NCBI GenBank assembly: GCA_913030805.1
Contig: CAJWDL010000010.1
Location: forward strand, 1 to 33,374
Source of the DNA: an uncultured Candidatus Pelagibacter sp.
GTDB lineage: Bacteria; Pseudomonadota; Alphaproteobacteria; Pelagibacterales; Pelagibacteraceae
Direction of reading: 5' to 3'
Length of the DNA stretch: 33,374 nucleotides
Made by a program: the position numbers and the translations under genes
Shown: positions 25,486 through 33,134 of the stretch, one piece after another
How the letters are laid out: every line of letters begins with the position of its first letter
Numbering within the stretch: position 1 is the first letter of the stretch
The notes under the pieces: model-generated
The model's database searches: none
What the model was told of the DNA's origin: nothing
What the model saw: only the letters and a program-made list of their open reading frames with translations

Positions 25486-26955
25486 ATGACGCAATTAGTA
25501 ATGCCTAAAATCGACAAAAAAATATTGTCGAATAAAGAAACGATTGTAAAAAAACTAAAAGAAATTACCAATTCAAACAATGTTTTAAGTCATGAAAGTG
25601 AGCTTATACCTTACGAAACAGATGCGCTAACAGCCTACAAACAAATACCTTTAGTGGTGGCGCTACCGGAAACAACCCATGAAGTCAGTGAAATTCTAAA
25701 GTATTGTAACAATGAAAAAATTAAAATTGTCCCAAGAGGTGCTGGGACAGGTCTTTCAGGGGGAGCCCTACCTTTGGAGGATAGCATTGTATTAAATCTT
25801 GGAAAATTCAACAAAATACTGGAAGTTGATTTTGGGAATAGATGTGTAGTTGTTCAACCCGGAGTAACAAATTTGGCTATTACCAAAGCCGTTCAGCATA
25901 AGGGATTTTATTTTGCCCCGGATCCATCCAGTCAAATTATTTCTTCAATAGGAGGCAATGTTGCAGAAAACTCTGGAGGAGTTCATTCTCTAAAATATGG
26001 AACAACTACAAATAATATATTGGGAGTGGAAGTAGTGTTAATGGATGGCACTATTTGTCGATTTGGTGGAAAAACTTACGATTCAGAAGGTTATGATTTA
26101 TTAGGATTAATTTCGGGTTCAGAGGGATTATTGGGTGTGATTACAGAGATAACGGTTGAAATAAAAAAAAATCCCCAAACCGTAAAAGCAGCTTTAATTG
26201 GTTTTCCAACAATCGAGGATGGAGGAAATTGTGTATCCAGTATTATTGCTGGTGGCATCGTTGCTGCTGGCATGGAAATGATGGACAAGGTTTTAATTGA
26301 GGCTACGGACAATTTTTCAAAAGCGGGATATCCAAGAGATGCCCAAGCATTGTTAATAGTAGAATTAGACGGAACTAAATCCGATGTTGATGAACTAATT
26401 AATAAAGTTAGCGAAATTGCAAAAAAAAATAATGCAACAAGTTTAAAGATTAGCAACAATGAAGAAGAACGATTAAAGTTTTGGGCCGGAAGAAAGGCAG
26501 CATTTCCTGCCTGCGCAGCTATGTCACCGGACTATTATTGTATGGATGGAACGATTCCAAGAGGAAGATTAGCTGAAGTCCTGAAAGAAATAAATCGATT
26601 GTCTAAAAAATATGATCTGCCCGTTGCAAATGCATTTCATGCAGGAGATGGTAATCTTCATCCAATTATTATGTATGATGCTAATAAAGAAAAGTCATTG
26701 GAAAAAGCAGAAGAATTTGGAGCAGATATTTTAAAATATTGCGTCAAAGTGGGAGGAGTATTAACCGGAGAACATGGAGTTGGGGTTGAAAAACGCGAAC
26801 TCATGTGCGAGATGTTTAATGATAATGATATCCAACAGCAATTAAGAATTAAAAAAGCTTTAGATTACAATTCTTTATTAAATCCCGGCAAAGTATATCC
26901 AATATTAAAAAAATGTGTAGAGGAAGGAAGAGCTCGTGTTCACAGAGGAGAATAG
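25486..26955 (+). CDS. glcD: Glycolate oxidase, FAD-linked subunit GlcD
   Basis: GlcD is the catalytic flavin subunit that oxidises glycolate or D-lactate. The 489-residue protein has the PCMH FAD-binding motif KIVPRGAGTGLSGGALP, then SSIGGNVAENSGGVHSLKYG, GSEGLLGVITE, and the C-terminal HAGDGNLHP and GVLTGEHGVGVEKREL, all typical of the family. I use ATG 25486; an upstream TTG (25480) is less likely. It overlaps glcE by 20 bp. Length matches E. coli GlcD (about 499). Electrons go via GlcE and the iron-sulfur subunit GlcF to the quinone pool. Confidence 0.95.
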   Translation: MTQLVMPKIDKKILSNKETIVKKLKEITNSNNVLSHESELIPYETDALTAYKQIPLVVALPETTHEVSEILKYCNNEKIKIVPRGAGTGLSGGALPLEDSIVLNLGKFNKILEVDFGNRCVVVQPGVTNLAITKAVQHKGFYFAPDPSSQIISSIGGNVAENSGGVHSLKYGTTTNNILGVEVVLMDGTICRFGGKTYDSEGYDLLGLISGSEGLLGVITEITVEIKKNPQTVKAALIGFPTIEDGGNCVSSIIAGGIVAAGMEMMDKVLIEATDNFSKAGYPRDAQALLIVELDGTKSDVDELINKVSEIAKKNNATSLKISNNEEERLKFWAGRKAAFPACAAMSPDYYCMDGTIPRGRLAEVLKEINRLSKKYDLPVANAFHAGDGNLHPIIMYDANKEKSLEKAEEFGADILKYCVKVGGVLTGEHGVGVEKRELMCEMFNDNDIQQQLRIKKALDYNSLLNPGKVYPILKKCVEEGRARVHRGE

Positions 26956-28207
26956 AAATTCTCAGATATCCCAAAATTCTGAAAATAGTTTTAGTCCGGA
27001 TAATGAACTGGAAGTTTCAAAAATTGTAAAAAAACTTTACCAAGAAAATTTATCAGTTGAAATAATCGGATCTGGCTCCAAAAGAAGAATTGGAAAAAAA
27101 CTTAAATGTAAAAAAATTTTAGATCTTTCCAAACTCTCGGGTGTTATTGAATATTTACCTGAGGAACTATACATAAAAGTGAAAGCATGTACTCCCATCG
27201 CAGAAATAGAAGCGCTGTTAAAAAAACATAACCAAGAGCTTGCTTTTGAACCACTGGATTTAGGTTATATGTTTTATGGAAAAAGCAACAAAGGGACTGC
27301 TTCAGGACATGTGTCGTGTAATTTTTCTGGATCTAGAAGATTTAAAGTTGGCAGTATCAGAGATCATGTTATTGGTTTTAGGGCGGTTAATGGAACAGGG
27401 GATATAATAAAATCAGGGGGCAATGTTGTTAAAAATGTCACCGGCTATGATCTGTGCAAATTGATTTGTGGATCATTTGGCACTCTCGTTGCATTGACCG
27501 AATTAACTTTCAAAGTTTTGCCATCCAAAGAAAATAGTAACACGTTAGTAATTCATGAATTGTCAACAAAAGATGCAACAGCAATGCTAAATAAAGTCGC
27601 TAGTTCAAGTAGCGATACATCAGGTGCAGTTTTCTTGCCGTTGGAACCAAAAAATGGAAATTATGAACAAAATATAGAAAGTTTATTTAAATTAAATGAT
27701 CTGCAATATAAAGGTCCTTTTACAGCAATTAGATTGGAAGGGTCCAAAACATCAATTCAAGAAAGGCTAGCTAACTTAAAAAAAGAATTAGATTTGGATG
27801 GTAAAGAAATATCGAATTTGGATACATATCAATCAACATTGTTTTGGGAAAAAATCAAAAATTTAGAGTTTTTCAATAATTCAAAAAACGCTGTTTTACG
27901 CGCTGTAATACCTCCATCAAGTTGTGTGAAATTGATAAATTTTTTAGATAATAAATATAAATATTTTGTTGATTGGGGAGGCTCTTTAGTTTGGTTTGAG
28001 GTTAATGACTTATCCAATAGTAGTTTGCAACCGATAAGACAATTTATTTTGGAACTTAATGGGTACCTAACGGTTATTAAACATCCTGACGATCAAAGAT
28101 CACTAGAAGAAGTTTTTACAGTTGCTCCAGATCGGCTGGATATTTCAAACAACATTAAAAAAAGTTTTGATCCTAAAAAAATATTTAATCCTGGAAAAAT
28201 GTATTGA
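26936..28207 (+). CDS. glcE: Glycolate oxidase subunit GlcE (FAD-binding)
   Basis: The 423-residue protein starts at GTG 26936 within the glcD end, after a GGAAG-type ribosome-binding site at ~26924-26930. It has an FAD-binding domain with VEIIGSGSKR, GTASGHVSCNFSGSRR and the typical VGSIRDHVIGFRAVNGTGDI, then GGNVVKNVTGYDLCKL and SFGTLVALTELTFKVLP. The C-terminus ends FDPKKIFNPGKMY, shared with GlcD-type proteins. It is longer than E. coli GlcE (about 350). GlcE is a second FAD-type subunit required for activity. GlcF follows after 9 bp. Confidence 0.93.
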   Translation: MFTEENRNSQISQNSENSFSPDNELEVSKIVKKLYQENLSVEIIGSGSKRRIGKKLKCKKILDLSKLSGVIEYLPEELYIKVKACTPIAEIEALLKKHNQELAFEPLDLGYMFYGKSNKGTASGHVSCNFSGSRRFKVGSIRDHVIGFRAVNGTGDIIKSGGNVVKNVTGYDLCKLICGSFGTLVALTELTFKVLPSKENSNTLVIHELSTKDATAMLNKVASSSSDTSGAVFLPLEPKNGNYEQNIESLFKLNDLQYKGPFTAIRLEGSKTSIQERLANLKKELDLDGKEISNLDTYQSTLFWEKIKNLEFFNNSKNAVLRAVIPPSSCVKLINFLDNKYKYFVDWGGSLVWFEVNDLSNSSLQPIRQFILELNGYLTVIKHPDDQRSLEEVFTVAPDRLDISNNIKKSFDPKKIFNPGKMY

Positions 28208-28216
28208 GGTGATTGG

Positions 28217-29512
28217 ATGCAAACAAATTTTTCATTAGAACAGCTGCAAGATCAAAACAACAAGGCTTGCGAAGAAATTTTCAGAAAATGCGTCCATTGT
28301 GGTTTTTGTAACGCAACCTGTCCCACTTATCATTTATTAGGAGATGAATTGGATGGCCCAAGAGGCAGGATATATATGATTAAAGATATGATCGAAAACC
28401 AAAAAAAACCAACCGAAAATATTGTAAAGCATATTGATCGTTGCTTATCATGTTGCAGCTGTATGACTACCTGTCCTTCAGGAGTTAAATATATGCACGT
28501 TATTGATTATGGAAGAAACTATGTTGAAAAAAATTATCAAAGACCTTTTTGGGATAAAAATATTAGAAAAGTATTATCAATAGTAATTCCCAACCATTAT
28601 ATATTTAGACTTGCCGGTTTTTTTACTCGATTTGTAAAACCTTTTAAATTTCTACTTCCAAAAAAAATTAAAAATATGGTTGCTTTAATGCCAACAAACT
28701 TTCCCAAAAAAAAATTAAAGGATAAAAAAGTCTACCCGGCAAAAAATAATGAAACAATTGCTAGAGTCGCATTACTGACTGGCTGCGTACAAAAAGTTAT
28801 CTCTCCTCAAATTAATGAGGCTACAATTAGATTGCTCAATCGACATGGTGTAGAAGTTGTTGTTCCAAAAAAAATAAAATGCTGTGGTTCTTTAAATCAT
28901 CATCTGGGAAAAGAGCATTCTGCACATAAGGAATTTAAAAATAATATACTTCACTGGTATGATGAATATTCAAAAGGCGGCCTGGATGCTATTATTTCAA
29001 ATGCCTCGGGATGTGGCACAACCATAAAAGACTATGGATTTGTTTTTAGAGGAGATGGTGAACTTAAAAAAAAGGCAAAGAAAATTTCAGAGCTTACAAA
29101 AGATATTTCTGAGTATTTAACCCAAAGCTTAAAACTTAATTTTAAAAATATAAATAAAAATTATAAAATTGCATATCATTCGGCATGCTCTTTACAACAC
29201 GGTCAAAAAGTTCATACGGAACCAATGGATTTGATAAAAAAAACAGGCAATGAAGTAGTTGAAATTCCTGATGGTCACCTTTGCTGTGGATCTGCAGGAA
29301 CTTATAACATGCTACAGGATGAAATTGCAGAAAGACTACTTAAGGAAAAAATAATGAATATTGAAAAGATTAAACCAGATATAATTTTGACAGGCAATAT
29401 TGGTTGCATAACTCAGATTTCTATTGGTACAAAAATTCCAATATTACACACGGTTGAAATTATTGATTGGTATACAGGTGGACCGAAACCAAAAATTTTA
29501 TCAAAGTTGTGA
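28217..29512 (+). CDS. glcF: Glycolate oxidase iron-sulfur subunit GlcF
   Basis: The 431-residue protein has two [4Fe-4S] sites, CVHCGFCNATCPTYHLLGDE and CLSCCSCMTTCPSGVKYM. Two CCG domains (CCGSLNHHLGK, CCGSAGTYNML) follow, the pattern of GlcF and related electron-transfer subunits. It takes electrons from GlcD/GlcE. The GAGGTGAT before ATG 28217 is one of the clearest Shine-Dalgarno sequences in the window. Its stop overlaps the next start (GTGA) by 4 bp. Confidence 0.95.
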   Translation: MQTNFSLEQLQDQNNKACEEIFRKCVHCGFCNATCPTYHLLGDELDGPRGRIYMIKDMIENQKKPTENIVKHIDRCLSCCSCMTTCPSGVKYMHVIDYGRNYVEKNYQRPFWDKNIRKVLSIVIPNHYIFRLAGFFTRFVKPFKFLLPKKIKNMVALMPTNFPKKKLKDKKVYPAKNNETIARVALLTGCVQKVISPQINEATIRLLNRHGVEVVVPKKIKCCGSLNHHLGKEHSAHKEFKNNILHWYDEYSKGGLDAIISNASGCGTTIKDYGFVFRGDGELKKKAKKISELTKDISEYLTQSLKLNFKNINKNYKIAYHSACSLQHGQKVHTEPMDLIKKTGNEVVEIPDGHLCCGSAGTYNMLQDEIAERLLKEKIMNIEKIKPDIILTGNIGCITQISIGTKIPILHTVEIIDWYTGGPKPKILSKL

Positions 29513-30462
29513 ATAAAATTTTAGTAACAAGAAAATTATTAAGATCCAACGAAGAAAAAATATCCAGGTTTTTTGATGCCAAATTAAATTTAAATGATGA
29601 AATTTATTCACAAAATAAGTTAATTGAACTCAGCAAAGATTGTGATGGAATTTTATGTTCCATAACTGATAAATTTGATAAAAAAACAATCAATCAACTT
29701 TCTAATTCAATAAAAATTCTATCTAATTTTGCAGTTGGATTTGGAAATATTGATTTAAAAGCAGCAGAAAAAAAAAAAATTGTTGTTACTAATACTCCTG
29801 ATGTTTTAACAGATGCAACAGCAGAAATTGCAATGCTATTAATTCTTGGCGCAGCTAGAAGAGTTTCAGAAGGAATAAAATCGGTAAAAGATAAAAATTG
29901 GAAATGGTCCGTTGATTTTTTAATAGGTAAGCAACTTGAAGGCTCTAAATTAGGAATTTTAGGAATGGGAAGAATTGGTAGAGCAGTTGCATTAAGAGCA
30001 AAAGCTTTTGGAATGCAAATTCATTATCGTAATAGATCAAGATTAAAAGCTGATTTAGAAGCAGGAGCAACCTATCACGAAAGTATTCAAAGTTTATTTT
30101 CCGTATCAGATATTTTATCAATAAATTGTCCAGCAACGCCAGAAACAAAAAATATAATTAACAAAAAAACTTTAGAATTTTTTTCTACGGGAGCTATCAT
30201 AACAAACAGCGCAAGGGGAGATATGATCGATGATGAAGCTTTGGTTCAAGCTTTAATAAATAGAAGAATTTATGCCGTGGGTTTAGATGTTTATAAAGGA
30301 GAACCAAATATTTATCCGGGATATTTAAATCAAAAAAATGTTTTTATTTTACCTCATTTAGGTAGTGCTACAAAAAAAACCAGAACTGCTATGGGGAACT
30401 TAGCAATTGATAACATCGTTGAATTTTTTGATAAAGGTAGTTGCAAAAATAGGGTAAATTAA
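29509..30462 (+). CDS. D-glycerate dehydrogenase / hydroxypyruvate-glyoxylate reductase
   Basis: The 317-residue protein is a D-2-hydroxyacid dehydrogenase that reduces glyoxylate or hydroxypyruvate with NAD(P)H. It has the Rossmann motif GILGMGRIGRAVALRAKAFG (~148-167), the catalytic Arg in TNSARGDMID, Glu in DVYKGEP and His in LPHLGSAT. I use GTG 29509, which overlaps the glcF stop by 4 bp; a TTG at 29467 would add 14 poorly conserved residues. Placed after glcDEF, it likely handles the glyoxylate made there, giving glycolate/glyoxylate cycling or glycerate formation. Confidence 0.88.
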   Translation: MNKILVTRKLLRSNEEKISRFFDAKLNLNDEIYSQNKLIELSKDCDGILCSITDKFDKKTINQLSNSIKILSNFAVGFGNIDLKAAEKKKIVVTNTPDVLTDATAEIAMLLILGAARRVSEGIKSVKDKNWKWSVDFLIGKQLEGSKLGILGMGRIGRAVALRAKAFGMQIHYRNRSRLKADLEAGATYHESIQSLFSVSDILSINCPATPETKNIINKKTLEFFSTGAIITNSARGDMIDDEALVQALINRRIYAVGLDVYKGEPNIYPGYLNQKNVFILPHLGSATKKTRTAMGNLAIDNIVEFFDKGSCKNRVN

Positions 30463-30518
30463 ATCTAACTTTTATATTATATACTTGTTCATCATATTAC
30501 TTTTTAGATAAATCGATA

Positions 30519-31352
30519 ATGGAAACAAAAAATAATACAATATTTATGGCTTTATCGCCTCATAATGGATTATCTTACAAATACCAAGCTCCCAATAGCG
30601 CGGATGGTTTCACATTTGTATGTTTCAATCCACTCACAGGAGATAAGGCGATGTGGGAGACTGGAATAGGTGCAAGATTTATCAACCAAGGACACGGCTT
30701 GTTAACATGGAATATGCGCGGACAAGCAAACAGTCCTTTCAGTAATGGTGAAATTCATGAGGATAATATTGTCGGTGATGCGATATGTTTGCTCAAAAAA
30801 ATTAAGCCGCAAAATCCAGTGTTTATTGGTTTATCGATAGGAGGACTTTATGCGGCTAAAGTATATCTTGGTAAAGAAAATTATCCTTGTCTTGGCCTCG
30901 TTCTTATCAATACTTTGCGTAAAATAGGTCCCCGACTTTCGTGGATCAATAAGTCACTTGTGCGACTAGCCGAAACCGGTGGACTTGATTTACTTCGTGA
31001 TGTTTATTCACCTCTTTTGTTTGGAGAAAAATGGCAAGCACAGAATCATGAAAGTTTTTTGAAAAGTTACTCCTATACGTCAATTAAAAAAAACGATGGT
31101 GCTTGGCATCTATTAAAGGCTGGCGAAAATACAATGTGGAATGTTAACTGGGAAACGATAGATGTTCCGGTTTTTAATATCACTGGCTTACAGGATCAAA
31201 TTTTTAGAAATGACAAGGTAATCGCTGAAATGTTAACACAATTTCAAAATATCAAAAGCATCGAATATAAAGATGCTGGTCATATGATTCCAGTTGAAAC
31301 ACCCGAACAGCTCGCTAAAGATATTCTCAAATTTATTGAAAGATTGCGATGA
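30519..31352 (+). CDS. Alpha/beta hydrolase
   Basis: The 277-residue cytoplasmic hydrolase has the nucleophile elbow GLSIGG (~107-112), an Asp in TGLQDQIF (~226-233) and a catalytic His in DAGHMIP (~252-258). A lipase- or esterase-type reaction is likely, but the substrate is unknown. No signal peptide is seen. It overlaps the EamA gene by 4 bp, so the two form a unit. GC content is higher than in the operon before it (23 of 60 at 30901-30960 against 14 of 60 at 29641-29700). The gene start is repeated at ~32320-32358. Confidence 0.87.
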   Translation: METKNNTIFMALSPHNGLSYKYQAPNSADGFTFVCFNPLTGDKAMWETGIGARFINQGHGLLTWNMRGQANSPFSNGEIHEDNIVGDAICLLKKIKPQNPVFIGLSIGGLYAAKVYLGKENYPCLGLVLINTLRKIGPRLSWINKSLVRLAETGGLDLLRDVYSPLLFGEKWQAQNHESFLKSYSYTSIKKNDGAWHLLKAGENTMWNVNWETIDVPVFNITGLQDQIFRNDKVIAEMLTQFQNIKSIEYKDAGHMIPVETPEQLAKDILKFIERLR

Positions 31353-32317
31353 TCCAAACGACCAACAAAAATGAATCTGCGTGGCATCGCCATGCATGGA
31401 TTGCATATTTAGCTGTTTTTATTGGAGTTATAGGTCATGCGAGCTCGGAGTTTGTGGCAAAAATTATTTCCAACAACTCGACAATTACAGGACCAGAAAT
31501 TTCGGTATGGCGATTTTTTTTTGGCGGAATAGGATTGGTTATTGTTTCACTGATGATTCCGTCATCACGTGATCTTGTGACACCGATCAAGAAAAACGGA
31601 ATGTCGCTCATGCTTTTTTCATTATTCGGTGTAGCAAGTGCTTATCTATTTTTTCACTGGTCACTTGATTATGCAACGGTACCACAAGTAGCAACTGTCG
31701 TGACCACAATTCCAATTTTTGTTGGACTAATCAATCTTTATGCTAACAAAGTATCAATTGGTGTAGCTAAAATTATTTCTGGTCTTGGGGCTGTTTTTGG
31801 CGTTATTCTTCTTGTTACCGACGGAGCGTTACTAGCTCTATCTGGCGATTCATCAAATCTTATCGGAATTTTTATGGCAATTATGTGCGCGTTTTTCATG
31901 TCAGGATATTTAGTGTTGATAAAACCTCTTATTAAAGAATTCGGTGCTTTACGAATTACTGCCATTACGCTTTTTCTTGGAGGATTTATATTATGGATTG
32001 GAGTCGGATTGCTATTTGGACGCTGGGTTGCGTTTTGGGATTTTAGCGATCTTGCATTTACAGTCATGGTTGGAATCATTGTGATTATTCTTTACAACAC
32101 CACATTGACCCAATGGTTATGGATTGGTGGATTGGCAGCGGTTCCCGATATTACTCGCGGCAGCTATCTTTTTTTTCTTAAGCCGGTAGTAGCCGCATTC
32201 CTATCAGTAACTTTTTTAGGAATCAGCCTAAGTATTTGGCAGGTGTTTGCCATATTGATTATTTGCAGCGCTGTAGTAACTGAAGCTTTAATTAGCTATT
32301 ACCAACAAAAAAAATAA
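31349..32317 (+). CDS. EamA/DMT-family transporter
   Basis: The 322-residue protein has about ten membrane helices in two EamA repeats. The start is charged (NKNESAWHRHAWIAYLAVF) and the repeats have the usual GPxxxxxWR-type segment (GPEISVWRFFFGG) and the helix with AYLFFHWSLDYATVPQVA. Members export or import small metabolites such as amino acids or drugs; the substrate is not predictable. It overlaps the hydrolase by 4 bp. GC reaches 31 of 60 at 32101-32160, unusual in this window, which suggests a different origin. Confidence 0.9.
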   Translation: MIQTTNKNESAWHRHAWIAYLAVFIGVIGHASSEFVAKIISNNSTITGPEISVWRFFFGGIGLVIVSLMIPSSRDLVTPIKKNGMSLMLFSLFGVASAYLFFHWSLDYATVPQVATVVTTIPIFVGLINLYANKVSIGVAKIISGLGAVFGVILLVTDGALLALSGDSSNLIGIFMAIMCAFFMSGYLVLIKPLIKEFGALRITAITLFLGGFILWIGVGLLFGRWVAFWDFSDLAFTVMVGIIVIILYNTTLTQWLWIGGLAAVPDITRGSYLFFLKPVVAAFLSVTFLGISLSIWQVFAILIICSAVVTEALISYYQQKK

Positions 32318-32319
32318 AT

Positions 32320-32358
32320 AAAAAAATAATATAATATTTATAGTTTTATCGCCTCATC
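32320..32358 (+). pseudogene. Remnant copy of the alpha/beta hydrolase gene start
   Basis: The stretch resembles the first codons of the hydrolase (30527-30565), with a handful of mismatches, and encodes KNNIIFIVLSPHHV then a stop, against KNNTIFMALSPHNG in the intact gene. It has no in-frame start codon and lies between the EamA gene and the convergent regulator. It marks the far end of the hydrolase-transporter pair with a direct repeat of the near end. Confidence 0.75.
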
Positions 32359-32815
32359 ATGTGTAATTTAGCGGAAGATTGCTGGTATATTTAATCTCTT
32401 CCATGGAAAAACTTGATGTAACTTCAGAGAAATCTATTTTATCGGTCAGCTTTTTATAAAACTCATTATATTTTTCTATACTAGGAACCAATACTTTGAA
32501 AATGTAATCAACCGTTCCGCTTAACCGATAGAATTCTACAACCTCCTCCATTTCGGCAACTGCCTTTATAAATCTTTTTGACCAATTCATACTGTGTTGA
32601 CTTGTTCTGATTTGAACAAAAGCGATAATGGGAAGATTAATTTTCAGTCGATCAACAACGGCCACTTTTTTTTTTATATAACCTTGCTTATAAAGTTTGT
32701 TAATTCTTGCCCAACACGGGGTTGCTGACAAGTTTACTTTCTTAGATAATTCAGCAATCGGAATGTCGGCGTTATCTTGTAAAATTGACAATATTTTCTT
32801 ATCGATCTCGTTCAT
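32357..32815 (-). CDS. Lrp/AsnC-family transcriptional regulator
   Basis: The 152-residue protein has an N-terminal winged helix-turn-helix (NEIDKKILSILQDNA to VNLSATPCWARINKLYKQG, about 2-47) and a C-terminal RAM/AsnC ligand domain with GTVDYIFKVLVP. Such regulators respond to amino acids or related metabolites and often control nearby transporters. It is convergent with the EamA gene, ~40 bp away, and its promoter region faces the SAM-responsive leader. Control of the hydrolase-transporter pair is a reasonable guess; no operator is identified. Confidence 0.93.
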   Translation of the reverse strand: MNEIDKKILSILQDNADIPIAELSKKVNLSATPCWARINKLYKQGYIKKKVAVVDRLKINLPIIAFVQIRTSQHSMNWSKRFIKAVAEMEEVVEFYRLSGTVDYIFKVLVPSIEKYNEFYKKLTDKIDFSEVTSSFSMEEIKYTSNLPLNYT

Positions 32816-32923
32816 GATATTTTATTCTATTATTTTAGAACATTATAGATTTTTTAACTATAAAACAATAATAACTTGATGATTATTAACTTATTTTTCT
32901 ACAAAACTTTACTTTATTAGAAT

Positions 32924-32929
32924 TATATC
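32924..32929 (+). promoter_or_regulatory. Weak -10 candidate for the riboswitch leader
   Basis: TATATC lies ~20 bp before the SAM-II-like aptamer, in an AT-rich 128-bp gap that must also hold the divergent regulator promoter. No good -35 is placed correctly. Low confidence. Confidence 0.2.
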
Positions 32930-32943
32930 CTAAAAGAACTAAA

Positions 32944-32996
32944 AAGCGCTGATTTTAAATCAAATTGCAAGCGCGGTAGAAATCCTGCTAAAGCGA
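32944..32996 (+). promoter_or_regulatory. SAM-II-like riboswitch aptamer
   Basis: The segment shows the conserved SAM-II skeleton: P1 stem GCGC (32946-32949) with GCGC (32971-32974), GATTT in the loop with AAAT in the 3' part, the TTGCAAGCGCG block (32965-32975) and GCTAAA (32987-32992). SAM-II aptamers bind S-adenosylmethionine in a pseudoknot and usually lie before methionine or sulfur genes of alphaproteobacteria. A terminator follows directly. The call is from memory of the consensus, not a covariance search. Confidence 0.8.
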
Positions 32997-33003
32997 TGTT
33001 TGT

Positions 33004-33033
33004 AAACCACCGTTTTAGCCGGTGGTTTTTTTT
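33004..33033 (+). terminator. Intrinsic terminator controlled by the SAM-II-like aptamer
   Basis: AAACCACCG (33004-33012) pairs perfectly with CGGTGGTTT (33020-33028) around a 7-nt loop, followed by T's to 33033. CCTGCTAAA (32984-32992), part of the aptamer pseudoknot, can instead pair with TTTAGCCGG (33014-33022) with one mismatch. That pairing would break the terminator, so it is a plausible antiterminator. Confidence 0.85.
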
Positions 33034-33066
33034 GGGATCAGATTTCAATTAGAAACCAGATGTTTA

Positions 33067-33114
33067 AGTTTGAATTTGTGTATCCGGCATAATGTCAAAA
33101 CACTAAAAAAGGTT
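33067..33114 (+). promoter_or_regulatory. SAM-V-like riboswitch aptamer
   Basis: P1 can form between TTTGA (33069-33073) and TCAAA (33095-33099), and a pseudoknot between GTGT (33078-33081) and ACAC (33100-33103). It ends CTAAAAAAGG (33103-33112), as expected of SAM-V/SAM-II-fold aptamers, which share a ligand pocket. A tandem SAM-II then SAM-V arrangement is known in SAR11. The GG at 33111-33112 is ~22 bases from the start codon, so it may not be the ribosome-binding site here. Confidence 0.6.
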
Positions 33115-33134
33115 AAATAAATAAAAAGGAAGTA

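Noticed and set aside
29467-29508. TTG start adding 14 residues to the glycerate dehydrogenase
   Set aside because: The added residues translate the glcF end in another frame and have no family support; GTG 29509 gives the usual start with a 4-bp overlap.
31738-32079. Open frame on the minus strand inside the EamA transporter
   Set aside because: It is antisense to a clear membrane protein gene and has no family features; it is a coding shadow. The same applies to other long antisense frames such as 26091-26459 and 3131-3412.
33111-33112. GG of the SAM-V-like element as ribosome-binding site of the CysH-like gene
   Set aside because: It is about 22 bases from ATG 33135, while AAGGAAG lies directly upstream at a normal distance.
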